A stretch of 64,000 bases of DNA from Sphingobacterium sp. N143 (GCF_030325625.1 NZ_JACAIS010000004.1:62001-126000), one strand, 5' to 3'; positions 34,773-44,564 are shown, counted from the stretch's first letter. Notes: a model not told the origin generated them from the sequence alone. Program-made: numbers and translations.

Positions 34773-35609
34773 ATGTCATTCAAATCAGCCCTAATTAGCC
34801 CTTCCGAGCTTCAGGAGACATTGCAAGTAGCCGATGTGATCCTTCTTGATTGCAGCATTGACAAAGTCGGTCAATCCCTACAGGAAACCAAACTGGAGTT
34901 ACTTCCCAACTCTTTATTTTTTGACATTGAGGGAAAGTTTTCAGATCATACATCCAAACTGCCCCATACCTTGGTATCACAACAGGTATTTGAACATGAG
35001 ATTCAAGCACTAGGCATTGATCAAGACAGTGTCGTTGTTCTGTACGATCGATGGGGGGTTTATTCGAGCCCAAGAGCGTGGTGGGTGTTCAAGGTAATGG
35101 GCTTCAATCAGGTCTTTATCTTAAATGGCGGGGTGCCTGCATGGAAAAAAAACAATTATCAGGTCGTAGATACCTATAAAACGAATCACAAAATTGGCAA
35201 TGCCAAGGCCCAATTCCAACAGGACCGTTATGCCGATAAAGAATATATCCTTACACATTATCGAAACCCTAAAGTAAATATCTTTGATGCACGAAGCAAG
35301 GGCCGTTTTAGTGGTCTGGTCCCTGAGCCAAGAAAGGGCCTTAATGGGGGCCATATCCCACATTCTAAAAACTTACCTTTTGAGGAACTCTTGGACGGAA
35401 TCGTCTATAAACCTGTTGATGAATTGAAACAGCAGTTTGATCATTTCAAATCCACTGGAGATGAATATGTTTTTTCCTGTGGATCAGGTGTAACCGCTTC
35501 CATCCTTGCCTTTGCCTGCTATCTTAGTGGTTATGAAAATATCCGTGTATATGATGGCTCATGGTCCGAATGGGGCCGGGAAGAACTTAATCTTCCTATT
35601 GAAAAATAA
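34773..35609 (+). CDS. Sulfurtransferase with two rhodanese domains (SseA-like)
   Basis: Thiosulfate or 3-mercaptopyruvate sulfurtransferase of 278 residues. It has an inactive N-terminal rhodanese domain (about 5-125) and an active C-terminal one (about 155-275). The catalytic Cys lies in FSCGSGVTASIL; the loop CGSGVTA is typical of the 3-mercaptopyruvate-type enzymes. The FDARSKGRFSG and GHIPHSKNLPFEELL segments match the CH2-type rhodanese motifs. The start is placed at ATG 34773 (MSFKSALISP) because the promoter lies over the earlier ATG. The stop codon directly abuts the convergent recQ stop. Confidence 0.92.
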   Translation: MSFKSALISPSELQETLQVADVILLDCSIDKVGQSLQETKLELLPNSLFFDIEGKFSDHTSKLPHTLVSQQVFEHEIQALGIDQDSVVVLYDRWGVYSSPRAWWVFKVMGFNQVFILNGGVPAWKKNNYQVVDTYKTNHKIGNAKAQFQQDRYADKEYILTHYRNPKVNIFDARSKGRFSGLVPEPRKGLNGGHIPHSKNLPFEELLDGIVYKPVDELKQQFDHFKSTGDEYVFSCGSGVTASILAFACYLSGYENIRVYDGSWSEWGREELNLPIEK

Positions 35610-37511
35610 TCAGAATAAGGTATTCCAGGAATAGCGGTTTTCTTCAAGACGGATTTTTTCAGCATCCAACAGGTCACGGATAATCTCTATTCTCTTTTTC
35701 TCCGTTCCGATAGTCAGGCTCTCCACTAGATCATGAAGATTCATGGGGCCAGACAGCAATTTCGCTTTGATTTCCTCTTTAATTTTTGTCCGTTGATTAT
35801 CCTTGTGATTGCGGATCAGACATAAATCACAGACCTGACAGAATCCAGCATTCTTTTCTCCAAAATAGAGTAATAAAGACTGACTACGACAGTTCGCTTT
35901 TTCAATATAATGGATCATCCCTTTGACTTCAGCTTCTTTTACCTGATGCCGGTCACGGATAAAAATATGATCGATATGTAAATGCTTGTAATCTACGCGG
36001 TTCTGCAAAAATGTCAATTGTGGTGCATCTGTGGAAGGTAGATAGCTAGCGATTTCCAGCCCTTCAAGGGATTTTAATAATGCTACAATCTGCGCATACG
36101 GCAAGCCTAATTTATTTGCGAACTCATATTCATTGATCTGGATATAGTTCTCAAATACGCCGCCATAACTCCGCAGGATGGCCTTGATCAGCTTATCGTA
36201 TTTCGCATATTGCACCTGTACCTTATACAGCTCCGTGCTATCTATTTCAAACTTAAAACGAGATGGTATTGTCACCGCTTCGGATAATGACAGCCAGCCA
36301 TCATGCTCCAAAAATTTTAGGGCATTCATAACAGGAACTAACGGGAGCTGATACTTTTTGGCAAATGTGACCACGTCGAAATCTACTGTCAACCCTTCGC
36401 CTGCGCCATATGGAATCTGAAAATGATTGCACAGATAGTGATAAGTCTGCTGAATAAAGGGGATATCTGGAAAACTGGCCTGCAAGGTTTCAAGAAGTTT
36501 TTTCTCATCATTTTTTTGATAGAGGATTACGGGGTATGCTTTTTTGCCGTCCCTACCTGCCCGACCAGCTTCTTGATAATAGGCTTCCAATGAGTCGGGC
36601 AGATCCAGATGGATCACAAAGCGGACATCAGCTTTATCGATCCCCATCCCAAAAGCATTGGTAGCCACAATCACGCGAATGGTATTGTTCATCCATGCGC
36701 CTTGCTTTTGATCCCGCTCCGGACCAGTCAGGCCCGCATGATAATAATCAGCAGCAATTCCGTTATTGATCAGAATACGGGCTACTTCCTGCGTCTCTCT
36801 CCTATTGCGGACGTAAACAATACCTGAACCACCCAGCTTATGAATAATACGAACCATTCTTCCCATCTTATCTTCTTCTTCTATCGCCATATAGGCAAGG
36901 TTATCCCGAAGAAAACTCTTGACAAATACATTTTTCTGGGCAAAATTTAATTTTTCCTGAATATCCTCAATAACACGTTCGGTCGCTGTTGCAGTAAGTG
37001 CCAAAAATGGCACCTTGGGATGCAATTCCTTTAGTCTGGCTAATTCTAAATATGGGGGTCTGAAGTCGTAGCCCCATTGTGAAATACAATGTGCCTCGTC
37101 GATGGCAAACAGATTGACGTTCATAAAGCGGATCCGCTCCCTAACCATATCATTGTAGAGTCGTTCGGGCGATAAATACAGAAACTTAATCTGCCCGTAC
37201 ACGCAATTGTCCAAGGTGATGTCCACCTCTCTTTTTTTCATTCCGGCATAGATTGCCACTGCCTGGATGCCATTTTTTTTTAAATGATCAACCTGGTCTT
37301 TCATTAATGCAATAAGGGGAGTTACGACAATGCAAATACCGTCTTTCATCAGTGCGGGCACTTGAAAGCAAATGGATTTGCCACCGCCGGTAGGCAGCAA
37401 GGCCAGTGTATCTTTACCAGCAATAACGGAATCAATGATCTCTTCCTGCAAAGGTCGAAATGACTCAAATCCCCAATATTGTCTTAAGATTGATCTGCTA
37501 TCTAACGTCAT
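35610..37511 (-). CDS. recQ: ATP-dependent DNA helicase RecQ
   Basis: 3'-5' superfamily 2 helicase for recombination and repair. The 633-residue protein has Walker A LLPTGGGKSICFQVPAL, the DEAH box FAIDEAHCISQWGYDFRP, motif VI YYQEAGRAGRDGK, the zinc-binding cysteines CRSQSLLLYF and CQVCDLC, and the winged-helix RQC region. The C-terminal end is short and I see no clear HRDC domain. Its ATG overlaps the comEC stop as ATGA (37508-37511), making it the last gene of the HhH-barrel/comEC operon. Bacteroidota often have more than one RecQ; this is probably a shorter paralogue. Confidence 0.95.
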   Translation of the reverse strand: MTLDSRSILRQYWGFESFRPLQEEIIDSVIAGKDTLALLPTGGGKSICFQVPALMKDGICIVVTPLIALMKDQVDHLKKNGIQAVAIYAGMKKREVDITLDNCVYGQIKFLYLSPERLYNDMVRERIRFMNVNLFAIDEAHCISQWGYDFRPPYLELARLKELHPKVPFLALTATATERVIEDIQEKLNFAQKNVFVKSFLRDNLAYMAIEEEDKMGRMVRIIHKLGGSGIVYVRNRRETQEVARILINNGIAADYYHAGLTGPERDQKQGAWMNNTIRVIVATNAFGMGIDKADVRFVIHLDLPDSLEAYYQEAGRAGRDGKKAYPVILYQKNDEKKLLETLQASFPDIPFIQQTYHYLCNHFQIPYGAGEGLTVDFDVVTFAKKYQLPLVPVMNALKFLEHDGWLSLSEAVTIPSRFKFEIDSTELYKVQVQYAKYDKLIKAILRSYGGVFENYIQINEYEFANKLGLPYAQIVALLKSLEGLEIASYLPSTDAPQLTFLQNRVDYKHLHIDHIFIRDRHQVKEAEVKGMIHYIEKANCRSQSLLLYFGEKNAGFCQVCDLCLIRNHKDNQRTKIKEEIKAKLLSGPMNLHDLVESLTIGTEKKRIEIIRDLLDAEKIRLEENRYSWNTLF

Positions 37512-39598
37512 AAATTTTCCTTATCCCAAACATACGCAAAATTATCTTTCATGATATAACTCTTTACGCGCAGACTGTCAAGAATGGCTTTCCCCTCTAA
37601 GGATTTCTTCAATGAATTTGAAGCATCAAGGATAATTAGTTTTGGAGATAGCTGTCTAACAATATTTGGCAAGTGCTGTATGGCATTTCTTCGCACAATT
37701 GCTAAATCAGCTCTTGGAAGTCGCTCTTGATTATGCTCCACTATCGCTATTTTACCAATTGGAAGCTCCAACAGGTAATTTCTATACCGCTCCTCATGGC
37801 TAAGTGGAATAAAATCAATATTGTTTTCATTGGCCAGCATCTGGATTTCCCGGCCACAGGCATATTGCAATGCTGGTTGGTGTAAAGAATCAAAAGTACT
37901 ATAGATAATTCCCTGCCCACGCTTAAAATAACCGATGGTCAGTTCATTTTTTGTATTATAAACACGAAATCGTTCGGTACGGTTGTTTATTATCTGTTGC
38001 TGTATATCAATGAGCAATATACCGATCAGGCAAAAAAATCCCAGGTAACTGAACTTTTTGTCTCCCCACCGATACGCATATAAAAAAGTAAGAATGGCCA
38101 GATAAGACAGCAGCAGTACGCCCACATCAACGATGGTGGCCTTTATTGTCGAAACAGCCAGGTGATCAATAAACTTCAGGCAATACAACATCAAGCCGAT
38201 GAGATGCTCAAGGCAAATACCTAAAATCTGATTAAGCCAGCCGATAGGGCTCACAGTCATGATAAAGCCTAGATACATGACCAGTGTTGATGGTAAATCC
38301 ACACACAAGTTGGCAAATAAAAAGTAGGTAGGAAACTGACCAAAATAATAGAGAGTCAAGGGTGTTGTCAAAACCTGTGCAGCCATCGCTATCGCCACTG
38401 TGTCTCTCAGAAATCGTAGCAACCGATTTTTTGCCAGGAAGAGCCGCTCGAAAATTGGGACAAACAAGACCATGCCCAGTACAGCAAGAAAAGAAAGCTG
38501 GAATCCCACATCTCCAAGTGCTCTGGGTGTGATGAGCAAGATAAAAAATGCAGCCGCGACCAGGCTGTTTAATATTGAGCTTTTCCGGTCAGCATGTTGG
38601 GCACAGAGTACAAAGCTTACCATTATTGCGGCACGGGCTATTGGCGGATCAAGTCCTGCAATAAATGCGTAAGCCCAGATCAGCACAAAGACGGGCGCAT
38701 GGGAGAATCTGATCAGTTTAGGATGGTAGACGAGACGCTGAAAAATGAGCGATAAAAAACCAAAAAGTATCGCTACATGCATTCCCGAAACACTCAGTAC
38801 GTGTATGGTACCTGTATTCGTAAATGCCCGCAGGTTTTCTGCACTAATATCGCTGCGGTAACCATACAAGATAGCTGCCGCAATGGCGAAATATTCCTCA
38901 TTTTGAAGATATTTCCCCAGTTTGGTTAAAAAATAATGTCGCGATTGCATTGCCATCCCCATAAGGTCATAAAATTTACCGGAATAGCGCTTGATAATTG
39001 TATACTGGCTGGAGGGTATAAAAATTTGATGGTAAATATGTTCTCGCCCTAAATACTCTTTATAATTAAATTCCATGGGGTTAAACGGGGGCTTTAGAGC
39101 TGTGGCACGTCCCCGCAGCCATATTCTATCACCAAATCTCGGGATATGCTCAGTTCCAGATTTGAGAGAAACCATTATCCTTCCATGCACTGCGATAAAA
39201 TTGCCGTCAACATAACCTCCTTTTACCACTGCTGAAAAACGGCTAATATCATTTTTTTTCTGCGGCTCTTCGATGATATCAAGCACATAGCTCTCCAATT
39301 TGAAATGGGAAAAATGGCCGGAAACAAAACGTGGATCCTGACGCCAAAATTGCCAGATTCCAAATAAAAGGATCAATAGATAATAGCCAATGGTGTAACA
39401 GGTCTTATACCGAGATCCCCGAAACCAAAAACAGCAGCTTACTATGACGACCGTTCCCCACAATAGAGCAGGCAGATACTGAAATACCACTGATGAAAAT
39501 TCGAATGCTGGAGCCAGCAGGAGACTAAGAATATATACAGATGTAATTTTCAGGAGGGGAATTCGTTCAAGTTGTTGATATAGGTTCAATTTCATCAT
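37508..39598 (-). CDS. comEC: ComEC/Rec2-family DNA uptake channel
   Basis: Inner-membrane protein that carries single-stranded DNA into the cytoplasm during transformation. The 696-residue product has N-terminal helices, a DUF4131-like periplasmic region (about 90-200), then the polytopic Competence domain with GTIHVLSVSGMHVAILFGFLS and IARAAIMVSFVLCAQ. After residue about 540 there is a soluble region without the HxHxDH motif, so the metallo-beta-lactamase domain of Bacillus ComEC is lacking or degraded, as is common in this phylum. ATG 39598 gives an ATGA overlap with the gene before; ATG 39607 is an alternative. It also overlaps recQ by 4 bases. Confidence 0.92.
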   Translation of the reverse strand: MMKLNLYQQLERIPLLKITSVYILSLLLAPAFEFSSVVFQYLPALLWGTVVIVSCCFWFRGSRYKTCYTIGYYLLILLFGIWQFWRQDPRFVSGHFSHFKLESYVLDIIEEPQKKNDISRFSAVVKGGYVDGNFIAVHGRIMVSLKSGTEHIPRFGDRIWLRGRATALKPPFNPMEFNYKEYLGREHIYHQIFIPSSQYTIIKRYSGKFYDLMGMAMQSRHYFLTKLGKYLQNEEYFAIAAAILYGYRSDISAENLRAFTNTGTIHVLSVSGMHVAILFGFLSLIFQRLVYHPKLIRFSHAPVFVLIWAYAFIAGLDPPIARAAIMVSFVLCAQHADRKSSILNSLVAAAFFILLITPRALGDVGFQLSFLAVLGMVLFVPIFERLFLAKNRLLRFLRDTVAIAMAAQVLTTPLTLYYFGQFPTYFLFANLCVDLPSTLVMYLGFIMTVSPIGWLNQILGICLEHLIGLMLYCLKFIDHLAVSTIKATIVDVGVLLLSYLAILTFLYAYRWGDKKFSYLGFFCLIGILLIDIQQQIINNRTERFRVYNTKNELTIGYFKRGQGIIYSTFDSLHQPALQYACGREIQMLANENNIDFIPLSHEERYRNYLLELPIGKIAIVEHNQERLPRADLAIVRRNAIQHLPNIVRQLSPKLIILDASNSLKKSLEGKAILDSLRVKSYIMKDNFAYVWDKENL

Positions 39599-41631
39599 AG
39601 TTGCCATCTTAACTGTATCTTGATTTCGGATTTCCGATTGCCATTGATCTCATCAAGTCCTGAACCGATCATCGTCCGCCCTGGGTAATAATACACCCCG
39701 TACTTTGCCCATATATCCAGACCATTACTTATTCTATAACGCACATTCATGTAAGTCCGCCAGCCTTTCGTATGGTACATCCCAAAACCAGACGCATATA
39801 AAACATCATTTTCATATGCGTAGATCCTATTGTCATACGTGTCAGCCTGAAAATAGGCTATACGTGCATTTAATTGAATTTTCCCTGTTTTAAGCTTCCA
39901 GAAGACATCCTGATAGAACATGTACCCAAAACTATTTTCTTCATATTCTTTTTGGACCATGTTAAATTCGGCACGGGACCGGATGGTCCAGTTATAATTT
40001 AGCAGATATTGGAACTCTGTCCTTACCTGTTGTTTTCCGGTATTCACAAGACCTGTTTCGGTAGCTCCTAGCCCTTGGTAGTTGACCTGTTTTAATCGGT
40101 GCCGATAACGTAATGAGAGCTGTCCTTTCTTATACCAGATGTAGCTGAGCTGACTAAAAAAATCAGCACCGGCGGATGGCGTGTCTGCCTGATACTTGAG
40201 CCAAGGAAAGCGAAATAGGTCAACATAGTTTGACCAGACTAACTTTCTTGCCAATTGATAGGTAAGCCCTGCATATATCCCCTGCTCATTGGTTGTATTA
40301 TTTGATTCACCGAATCCCTGACCATAGAAAGTATGGAAATCCTTTTTGTAATCGCGAAATAAGATAGCAGATGATAACCGAGGGTGCAGACTTATAATCG
40401 ATCCAAGCAATAAAGCTGTTCCACCGTCCATACTGCTCGCATATTCTCCAAACAAGTGTGCATTTCGTACCGTATAATTGGTATACACGCTGATATTCTT
40501 CAATTCATCACCCTCAAAATCATACTGTTGCCGTCGATTCGTTCCTTTTAATTTTTGAACATTCAACCGTGATTGATTTATATTGACTCCTATTTTCAAA
40601 CGATTACGACGCCACAGCAGATTCACCCCATAAGTCATCTGATGAGCTGCATTCCGATAGCGCTGCTCGGTGGGCGTCCGATGCAGTCCTGAATTTGCAA
40701 TGGTCATTATGACTGGAGGCTCTATGAGTTTATTTACATTTCCATCGATGGACCGATATGAAAAATAGGGCGTAATTTCAAGCCGTTGTATGTGCAGCGT
40801 TCCTGCTAGTCCACGCATAAAGTTGGTTTCATTCAACGATGTATATTGTTTTACCCCCACCCCTTGCCTTGCTGCATTTTGTACAAGTCCACCCTTGCCA
40901 AAGCCCAAACCGTTCCATAAACTGAGTCCCTGCCCAAATTGCAATGCATAATCCCCAATGACAACATTTCTTAACTTTCCCAATCTTTTTATAGATAAGC
41001 TCATCCCATAAAAATCAAATCCCAGTTTTTGCTTTCGGTCGAAAAAAGGTTCGCCGGCATCTTTTTCCATATTAATTGCCAGGCGGGTTTTGTCTTTTAG
41101 ATTTGCCCGATAACGCACCGCGAACCTGTTGGCATCACCCAAATACCTTGACCTTCCTGTATCTATTATTTGGTATCCTTTTGCTTTTTCCAGGACACGT
41201 CCATAACGCACCATCAGCTCTTGCTCTAGCCCGGCAAACTTCAGTCCTTTTAACGACGATTCTTCCCCTATGCTGACAAAAGGCAACAATAGGTTAACGA
41301 TGCGTTCAGTGAAACCATCAATGGACTGTAATTCCAGTACATGTATAAAATTGCCTGAGACCTCCCGGTGCTCAATCAAACGCTGTAGCAGCAAAGGATC
41401 AATAAATTGCAATTCGGCTATTTCTGTTCCATCCGTCTTGTTCAGGTCAATCGGATGTTTTAGATAGTGGTACCATTTTTCACTCAGTTCACTTAAATCG
41501 ATGTCTTCGGGGAGTTCTTCAGATAAGCTTTCGAACAAAGCTTCCAAGTTGATTTTTTCATTTGTCTGCGCCATACAAGTCATTCCGATAAGATAACCCA
41601 TAAAGAGCAAGATCTTGCTGCAATATTTCAT
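39595..41631 (-). CDS. Helix-hairpin-helix domain fused to an outer-membrane beta-barrel
   Basis: A 678-residue exported protein with a signal peptide (cleavage after CMA, about residue 21). Residues 60-118 match the ComEA-type double helix-hairpin-helix (PIDLNKTDGTEIAEL, LLQRLIEHREVSGNF, VLELQSIDGFTERIV). The usual glycine-rich hairpin is weak, since the first motif has QFID in place of LPGIG. From about residue 130 the sequence alternates as strands of a large beta-barrel (VRYGRVLEKAKGY, RFAVRYRANLKDKTRLAIN, and so on) and ends in RLQLRWQL-like strand character (IQLRWQL). Function is not established. The operon with comEC and recQ, with ATGA overlaps, suggests it helps DNA cross the outer membrane. 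Confidence 0.8.
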   Translation of the reverse strand: MKYCSKILLFMGYLIGMTCMAQTNEKINLEALFESLSEELPEDIDLSELSEKWYHYLKHPIDLNKTDGTEIAELQFIDPLLLQRLIEHREVSGNFIHVLELQSIDGFTERIVNLLLPFVSIGEESSLKGLKFAGLEQELMVRYGRVLEKAKGYQIIDTGRSRYLGDANRFAVRYRANLKDKTRLAINMEKDAGEPFFDRKQKLGFDFYGMSLSIKRLGKLRNVVIGDYALQFGQGLSLWNGLGFGKGGLVQNAARQGVGVKQYTSLNETNFMRGLAGTLHIQRLEITPYFSYRSIDGNVNKLIEPPVIMTIANSGLHRTPTEQRYRNAAHQMTYGVNLLWRRNRLKIGVNINQSRLNVQKLKGTNRRQQYDFEGDELKNISVYTNYTVRNAHLFGEYASSMDGGTALLLGSIISLHPRLSSAILFRDYKKDFHTFYGQGFGESNNTTNEQGIYAGLTYQLARKLVWSNYVDLFRFPWLKYQADTPSAGADFFSQLSYIWYKKGQLSLRYRHRLKQVNYQGLGATETGLVNTGKQQVRTEFQYLLNYNWTIRSRAEFNMVQKEYEENSFGYMFYQDVFWKLKTGKIQLNARIAYFQADTYDNRIYAYENDVLYASGFGMYHTKGWRTYMNVRYRISNGLDIWAKYGVYYYPGRTMIGSGLDEINGNRKSEIKIQLRWQL

Positions 41632-41717
41632 AATAGGTCTGAATTAATAATCGGCTAACTGTTGGGCAAAGTAGCTCATTATCTTGGCAGAAGAGCTTCT
41701 TTCATATGAATTTATAA

Positions 41718-41780
41718 AATAAAATAGAATAAAAAAAGCCTGATGAACAGATCATCAGGCTTTTTTTATTCTATTTTATT
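41718..41780 (-). terminator. gyrB terminator with 29-bp perfect stem
   Basis: The arms 41718-41746 and 41752-41780 are exact reverse complements around the loop ACAGA. The GC core is GCCTGATGA, flanked by long A and T runs. It begins 6 bp after the gyrB stop and is the longest perfect hairpin in the window. Confidence 0.93.
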
Positions 41781-41786
41781 ATTCGA

Positions 41787-43745
41787 TTAAATATCAATTT
41801 TTGCATAGCGTGCATTTCGTTCAATAAATTCACGACGAGGAGCGACTTCATCTCCCATCAGCATGGAGAATATGCGGTCACATTCTGCGGCGTTTTCAAT
41901 CGTTACCTGTCTCAGGGTCCGGGTTTCAGGATTCATCGTGGTATCCCATAACTGCTCGGCATTCATCTCCCCAAGACCTTTATAGCGCTGTACGTGCACA
42001 CTATCTTCTTTACCTGTCCCTTTCAGACGTTGAATAGCATTGATACGTTGGTCTTCATTCCATGCATACTCGTGCTCTTTACCTTTCTTCACAAGGTATA
42101 AAGGAGGTGTCGCGATATAAACATAACCTCGCTCGATCAATTCTTTCATATATCTGAAATAGAATGTCAGAATCAATGTAGTAATGTGAGAACCATCCAC
42201 ATCCGCATCGGTCATGATGATAATACGGTGATAACGCAATTTCTCCAGGTTCAATGCTTTGGCATCTTCTGCGGTACCCACACTCACACCTAATGCAGTA
42301 AACATATTTTTGATCTCTTCATTTTCATAGATCTTATGTTCCATTGCTTTTTCAACGTTCAAAATCTTACCTCGTAAAGGCATGATTGCTTGGTGTTTGC
42401 GATCACGTCCGGATTTTGCCGTACCGCCCGCTGAATCTCCCTCGACAAAATAGATTTCACATTTTGTAGGGTCATTATCTTGGCAATCTGCCAGTTTTCC
42501 AGGAAGGCCTGAGCCTCCCATGACGGTTTTACGTTGAACAAGGTCACGGGCTTTACGAGCAGCAGCGCGGGCTTGAGCAGCAATCACCACTTTCTGAACG
42601 ATTGCTTTCGCTTCACGTGGATTTTCTTCCAGATAAACACCTAAAATCTCTCCAACAGCCACATCCACGGCACCCATGACTTCAGAGTTACCCAATTTAG
42701 TTTTTGTCTGCCCCTCAAATTGAGGTTCCGCAACTTTCACTGAGATGACAGCAGTCAATCCTTCCCGAAAGTCATCACCTGTGATTTCTACCTTTAGGTT
42801 TTTGAGCAATCCTGATTTATCCGCATATGCTTTCAACGTACGGGTCAACCCTCTACGGAAACCAGCTACATGCGAACCACCTTCGATGGTGTTGATATTA
42901 TTCACATAGGAATGGACATTCTCCGAATAGGTATCATTATACTGCAAAGCTAATTCCACCGGAATTCCTTGTTTAATGCCTTCTACATAAATCGGTTCGG
43001 GAATCAAAGCCTGACGGGTACCATCCAAAAATTTGACAAACTCTTTCAGACCACCTTCTGAATAGAACGTTTCCTTCTTTTCGGAACCATCCTCATTTGT
43101 TTCACGCTCATCTTCTAAGGTCAGACTCACACCTTTATTTAAAAATGCAAGTTCACGAAGCCGGTTGGCTAACGTATCATAATTATAGACTATAGTCTGT
43201 GTAAAGATCGTTGGATCCGGATGAAATGTTACAATTGTACCGGTCTTGTCCGATACCCCTACTTCTTTCACATCATATAACGGTTTACCAATCTGGTATT
43301 CCTGTTGGAAGATCTTGCCTTCACGGTGTACCTCGGCTTTCAATAATGTAGATAAAGCATTTACACAGGAGACCCCCACACCATGCAGACCACCGGAAAC
43401 TTTATAGGTGTCTTTATCAAACTTACCGCCGGCATGTAGCACTGTCATTACAAGCTCCAACGCCGATTTATTCTCTTTTTTGTTGATTCCTGTCGGGATA
43501 CCACGACCGTTGTCCCGTACCGAAATCGAATTATCTTTATGGATAGTAACAAAGATATCTGTACAATACCCTGCTACAGCTTCATCTATTGAATTATCTA
43601 CAACCTCATATACCAAGTGATGTAATCCTTTTACACCGGTATCACCAATATACATGGATGGACGCTTACGGACCGCCTCTAAACCCTCTAATACCTGAAT
43701 ATTATCGGCCGAGTAAGTGGATGCATTTTTCTTTTCTTCGCTCAT
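41787..43745 (-). CDS. gyrB: DNA gyrase subunit B
   Basis: ATPase subunit of gyrase, which adds negative supercoils to DNA. The 652-residue protein has the GHKL ATPase domain (YEVVDNSIDEAVAGY, GRGIPTGINKKENKSALELV), the transducer domain, and the TOPRIM domain with EGDSAGGTAKSGRDRKHQAI, PLRGKILNVEKA and DADVDGSHI, ending with the C-terminal gyrase tail (QLWDTTMNPETRTL). The start is ATG 43745 (MSEEKKNAS); an in-frame ATG at 43772 lies within the -7 box. No DNA-binding insert of the E. coli type is seen, so it has the short form. It stands alone, with its own promoter and terminator. Confidence 0.97.
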   Translation of the reverse strand: MSEEKKNASTYSADNIQVLEGLEAVRKRPSMYIGDTGVKGLHHLVYEVVDNSIDEAVAGYCTDIFVTIHKDNSISVRDNGRGIPTGINKKENKSALELVMTVLHAGGKFDKDTYKVSGGLHGVGVSCVNALSTLLKAEVHREGKIFQQEYQIGKPLYDVKEVGVSDKTGTIVTFHPDPTIFTQTIVYNYDTLANRLRELAFLNKGVSLTLEDERETNEDGSEKKETFYSEGGLKEFVKFLDGTRQALIPEPIYVEGIKQGIPVELALQYNDTYSENVHSYVNNINTIEGGSHVAGFRRGLTRTLKAYADKSGLLKNLKVEITGDDFREGLTAVISVKVAEPQFEGQTKTKLGNSEVMGAVDVAVGEILGVYLEENPREAKAIVQKVVIAAQARAAARKARDLVQRKTVMGGSGLPGKLADCQDNDPTKCEIYFVEGDSAGGTAKSGRDRKHQAIMPLRGKILNVEKAMEHKIYENEEIKNMFTALGVSVGTAEDAKALNLEKLRYHRIIIMTDADVDGSHITTLILTFYFRYMKELIERGYVYIATPPLYLVKKGKEHEYAWNEDQRINAIQRLKGTGKEDSVHVQRYKGLGEMNAEQLWDTTMNPETRTLRQVTIENAAECDRIFSMLMGDEVAPRREFIERNARYAKIDI

Positions 43746-43769
43746 TGAAAAACTCTTAAATGTAATATT

Positions 43770-43800
43770 CAAAAATACGAAATTTTGCCCGATTTATCAA
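43770..43800 (-). promoter_or_regulatory. gyrB promoter (TTG, 20 nt, TATTTTTG)
   Basis: On the minus strand TTG (43798-43800) and TATTTTTG (43770-43777) are 20 nt apart. The predicted start near 43764 leaves a leader of about 20 nt before ATG 43745. Confidence 0.6.
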
Positions 43801-43935
43801 GTCTATCGTGAAGTATTAAACGGATAATCTGACACCATCAAACGGCTAAAAATTTTAATTTTTATTGCTAAAAATTAGAATTTCGATTTTTTTATGTTAG
43901 GTTTGTTTCAGTAAAAATTTGCAAATAACAAAAAA

Positions 43936-44547
43936 ATGAGCACAATATTTTCAATTGTATCTAAAGTTTCCTTTGGTCTTCTGCTGGCTGGAACTATTGT
44001 ATCCTGCAACCAGGGTGCGAAAACACAAAATGAACCTGCTAAAAATGATGCTAGCTCAGTGAGCAAAGACAGCCAAGGCAGCAGCAAGGACATTGTCTAC
44101 TTAAATTCAGATTCCCTTTCGGAAAAATATCAATATTTTAAGGACATCAAAGCAAAACTTGAAAGCAAGGTCAAGAAAGCACAGGCTGACCTTCAATCCA
44201 AAAGTACTGCTTTTCAACGGGAGGTGGCCGATTACCAAAAAAATGCGGCAACGATGTCTGCTGATGACAGACAGGCTACGGAACAGAAATTGGCACGCAA
44301 ACAAGATGAATTGGCCCGTTTAGATCAAACCGCTTCTTCTTCCCTTGCTAAAGATGAATCTGATGAATTCAACAATGTCTATAACAAGATCACTGAATTC
44401 TTGAAAAAACATGCCTCAGAAAATGGTTACAAACTCGTATTAACGTATTCGAAATCAAATCCTACGGTATTATATGCAGACCCCTCATTAGAAATCACCA
44501 ATGAAGTGATCAAACAATTAAATGAGGAGTATAAGCAAAAAAAATAA
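43936..44547 (+). CDS. OmpH/Skp-like periplasmic lipoprotein
   Basis: A 203-residue protein with a lipobox ending at Cys24 (IVSC) and a Ser/Lys-rich linker. A long charged coiled-coil follows (about 60-150, KYQYFKDIKAKLESKVKKAQADLQSK in parts: YFKDIKAKLESKVKKAQAD). The tail is of OmpH type with SENGYKLVLTYSKSNPTVLYADPSLEIT. Skp/OmpH proteins are trimeric chaperones for outer-membrane proteins with coiled-coil arms. Here the lipid anchor would fix it to a membrane, unlike soluble Skp. A -7-like TAGGTTTG lies at 43898-43905. The gene is followed by a terminator. Confidence 0.88.
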   Translation: MSTIFSIVSKVSFGLLLAGTIVSCNQGAKTQNEPAKNDASSVSKDSQGSSKDIVYLNSDSLSEKYQYFKDIKAKLESKVKKAQADLQSKSTAFQREVADYQKNAATMSADDRQATEQKLARKQDELARLDQTASSSLAKDESDEFNNVYNKITEFLKKHASENGYKLVLTYSKSNPTVLYADPSLEITNEVIKQLNEEYKQKK

Positions 44548-44564
44548 AAACAATTATCCTGTTT

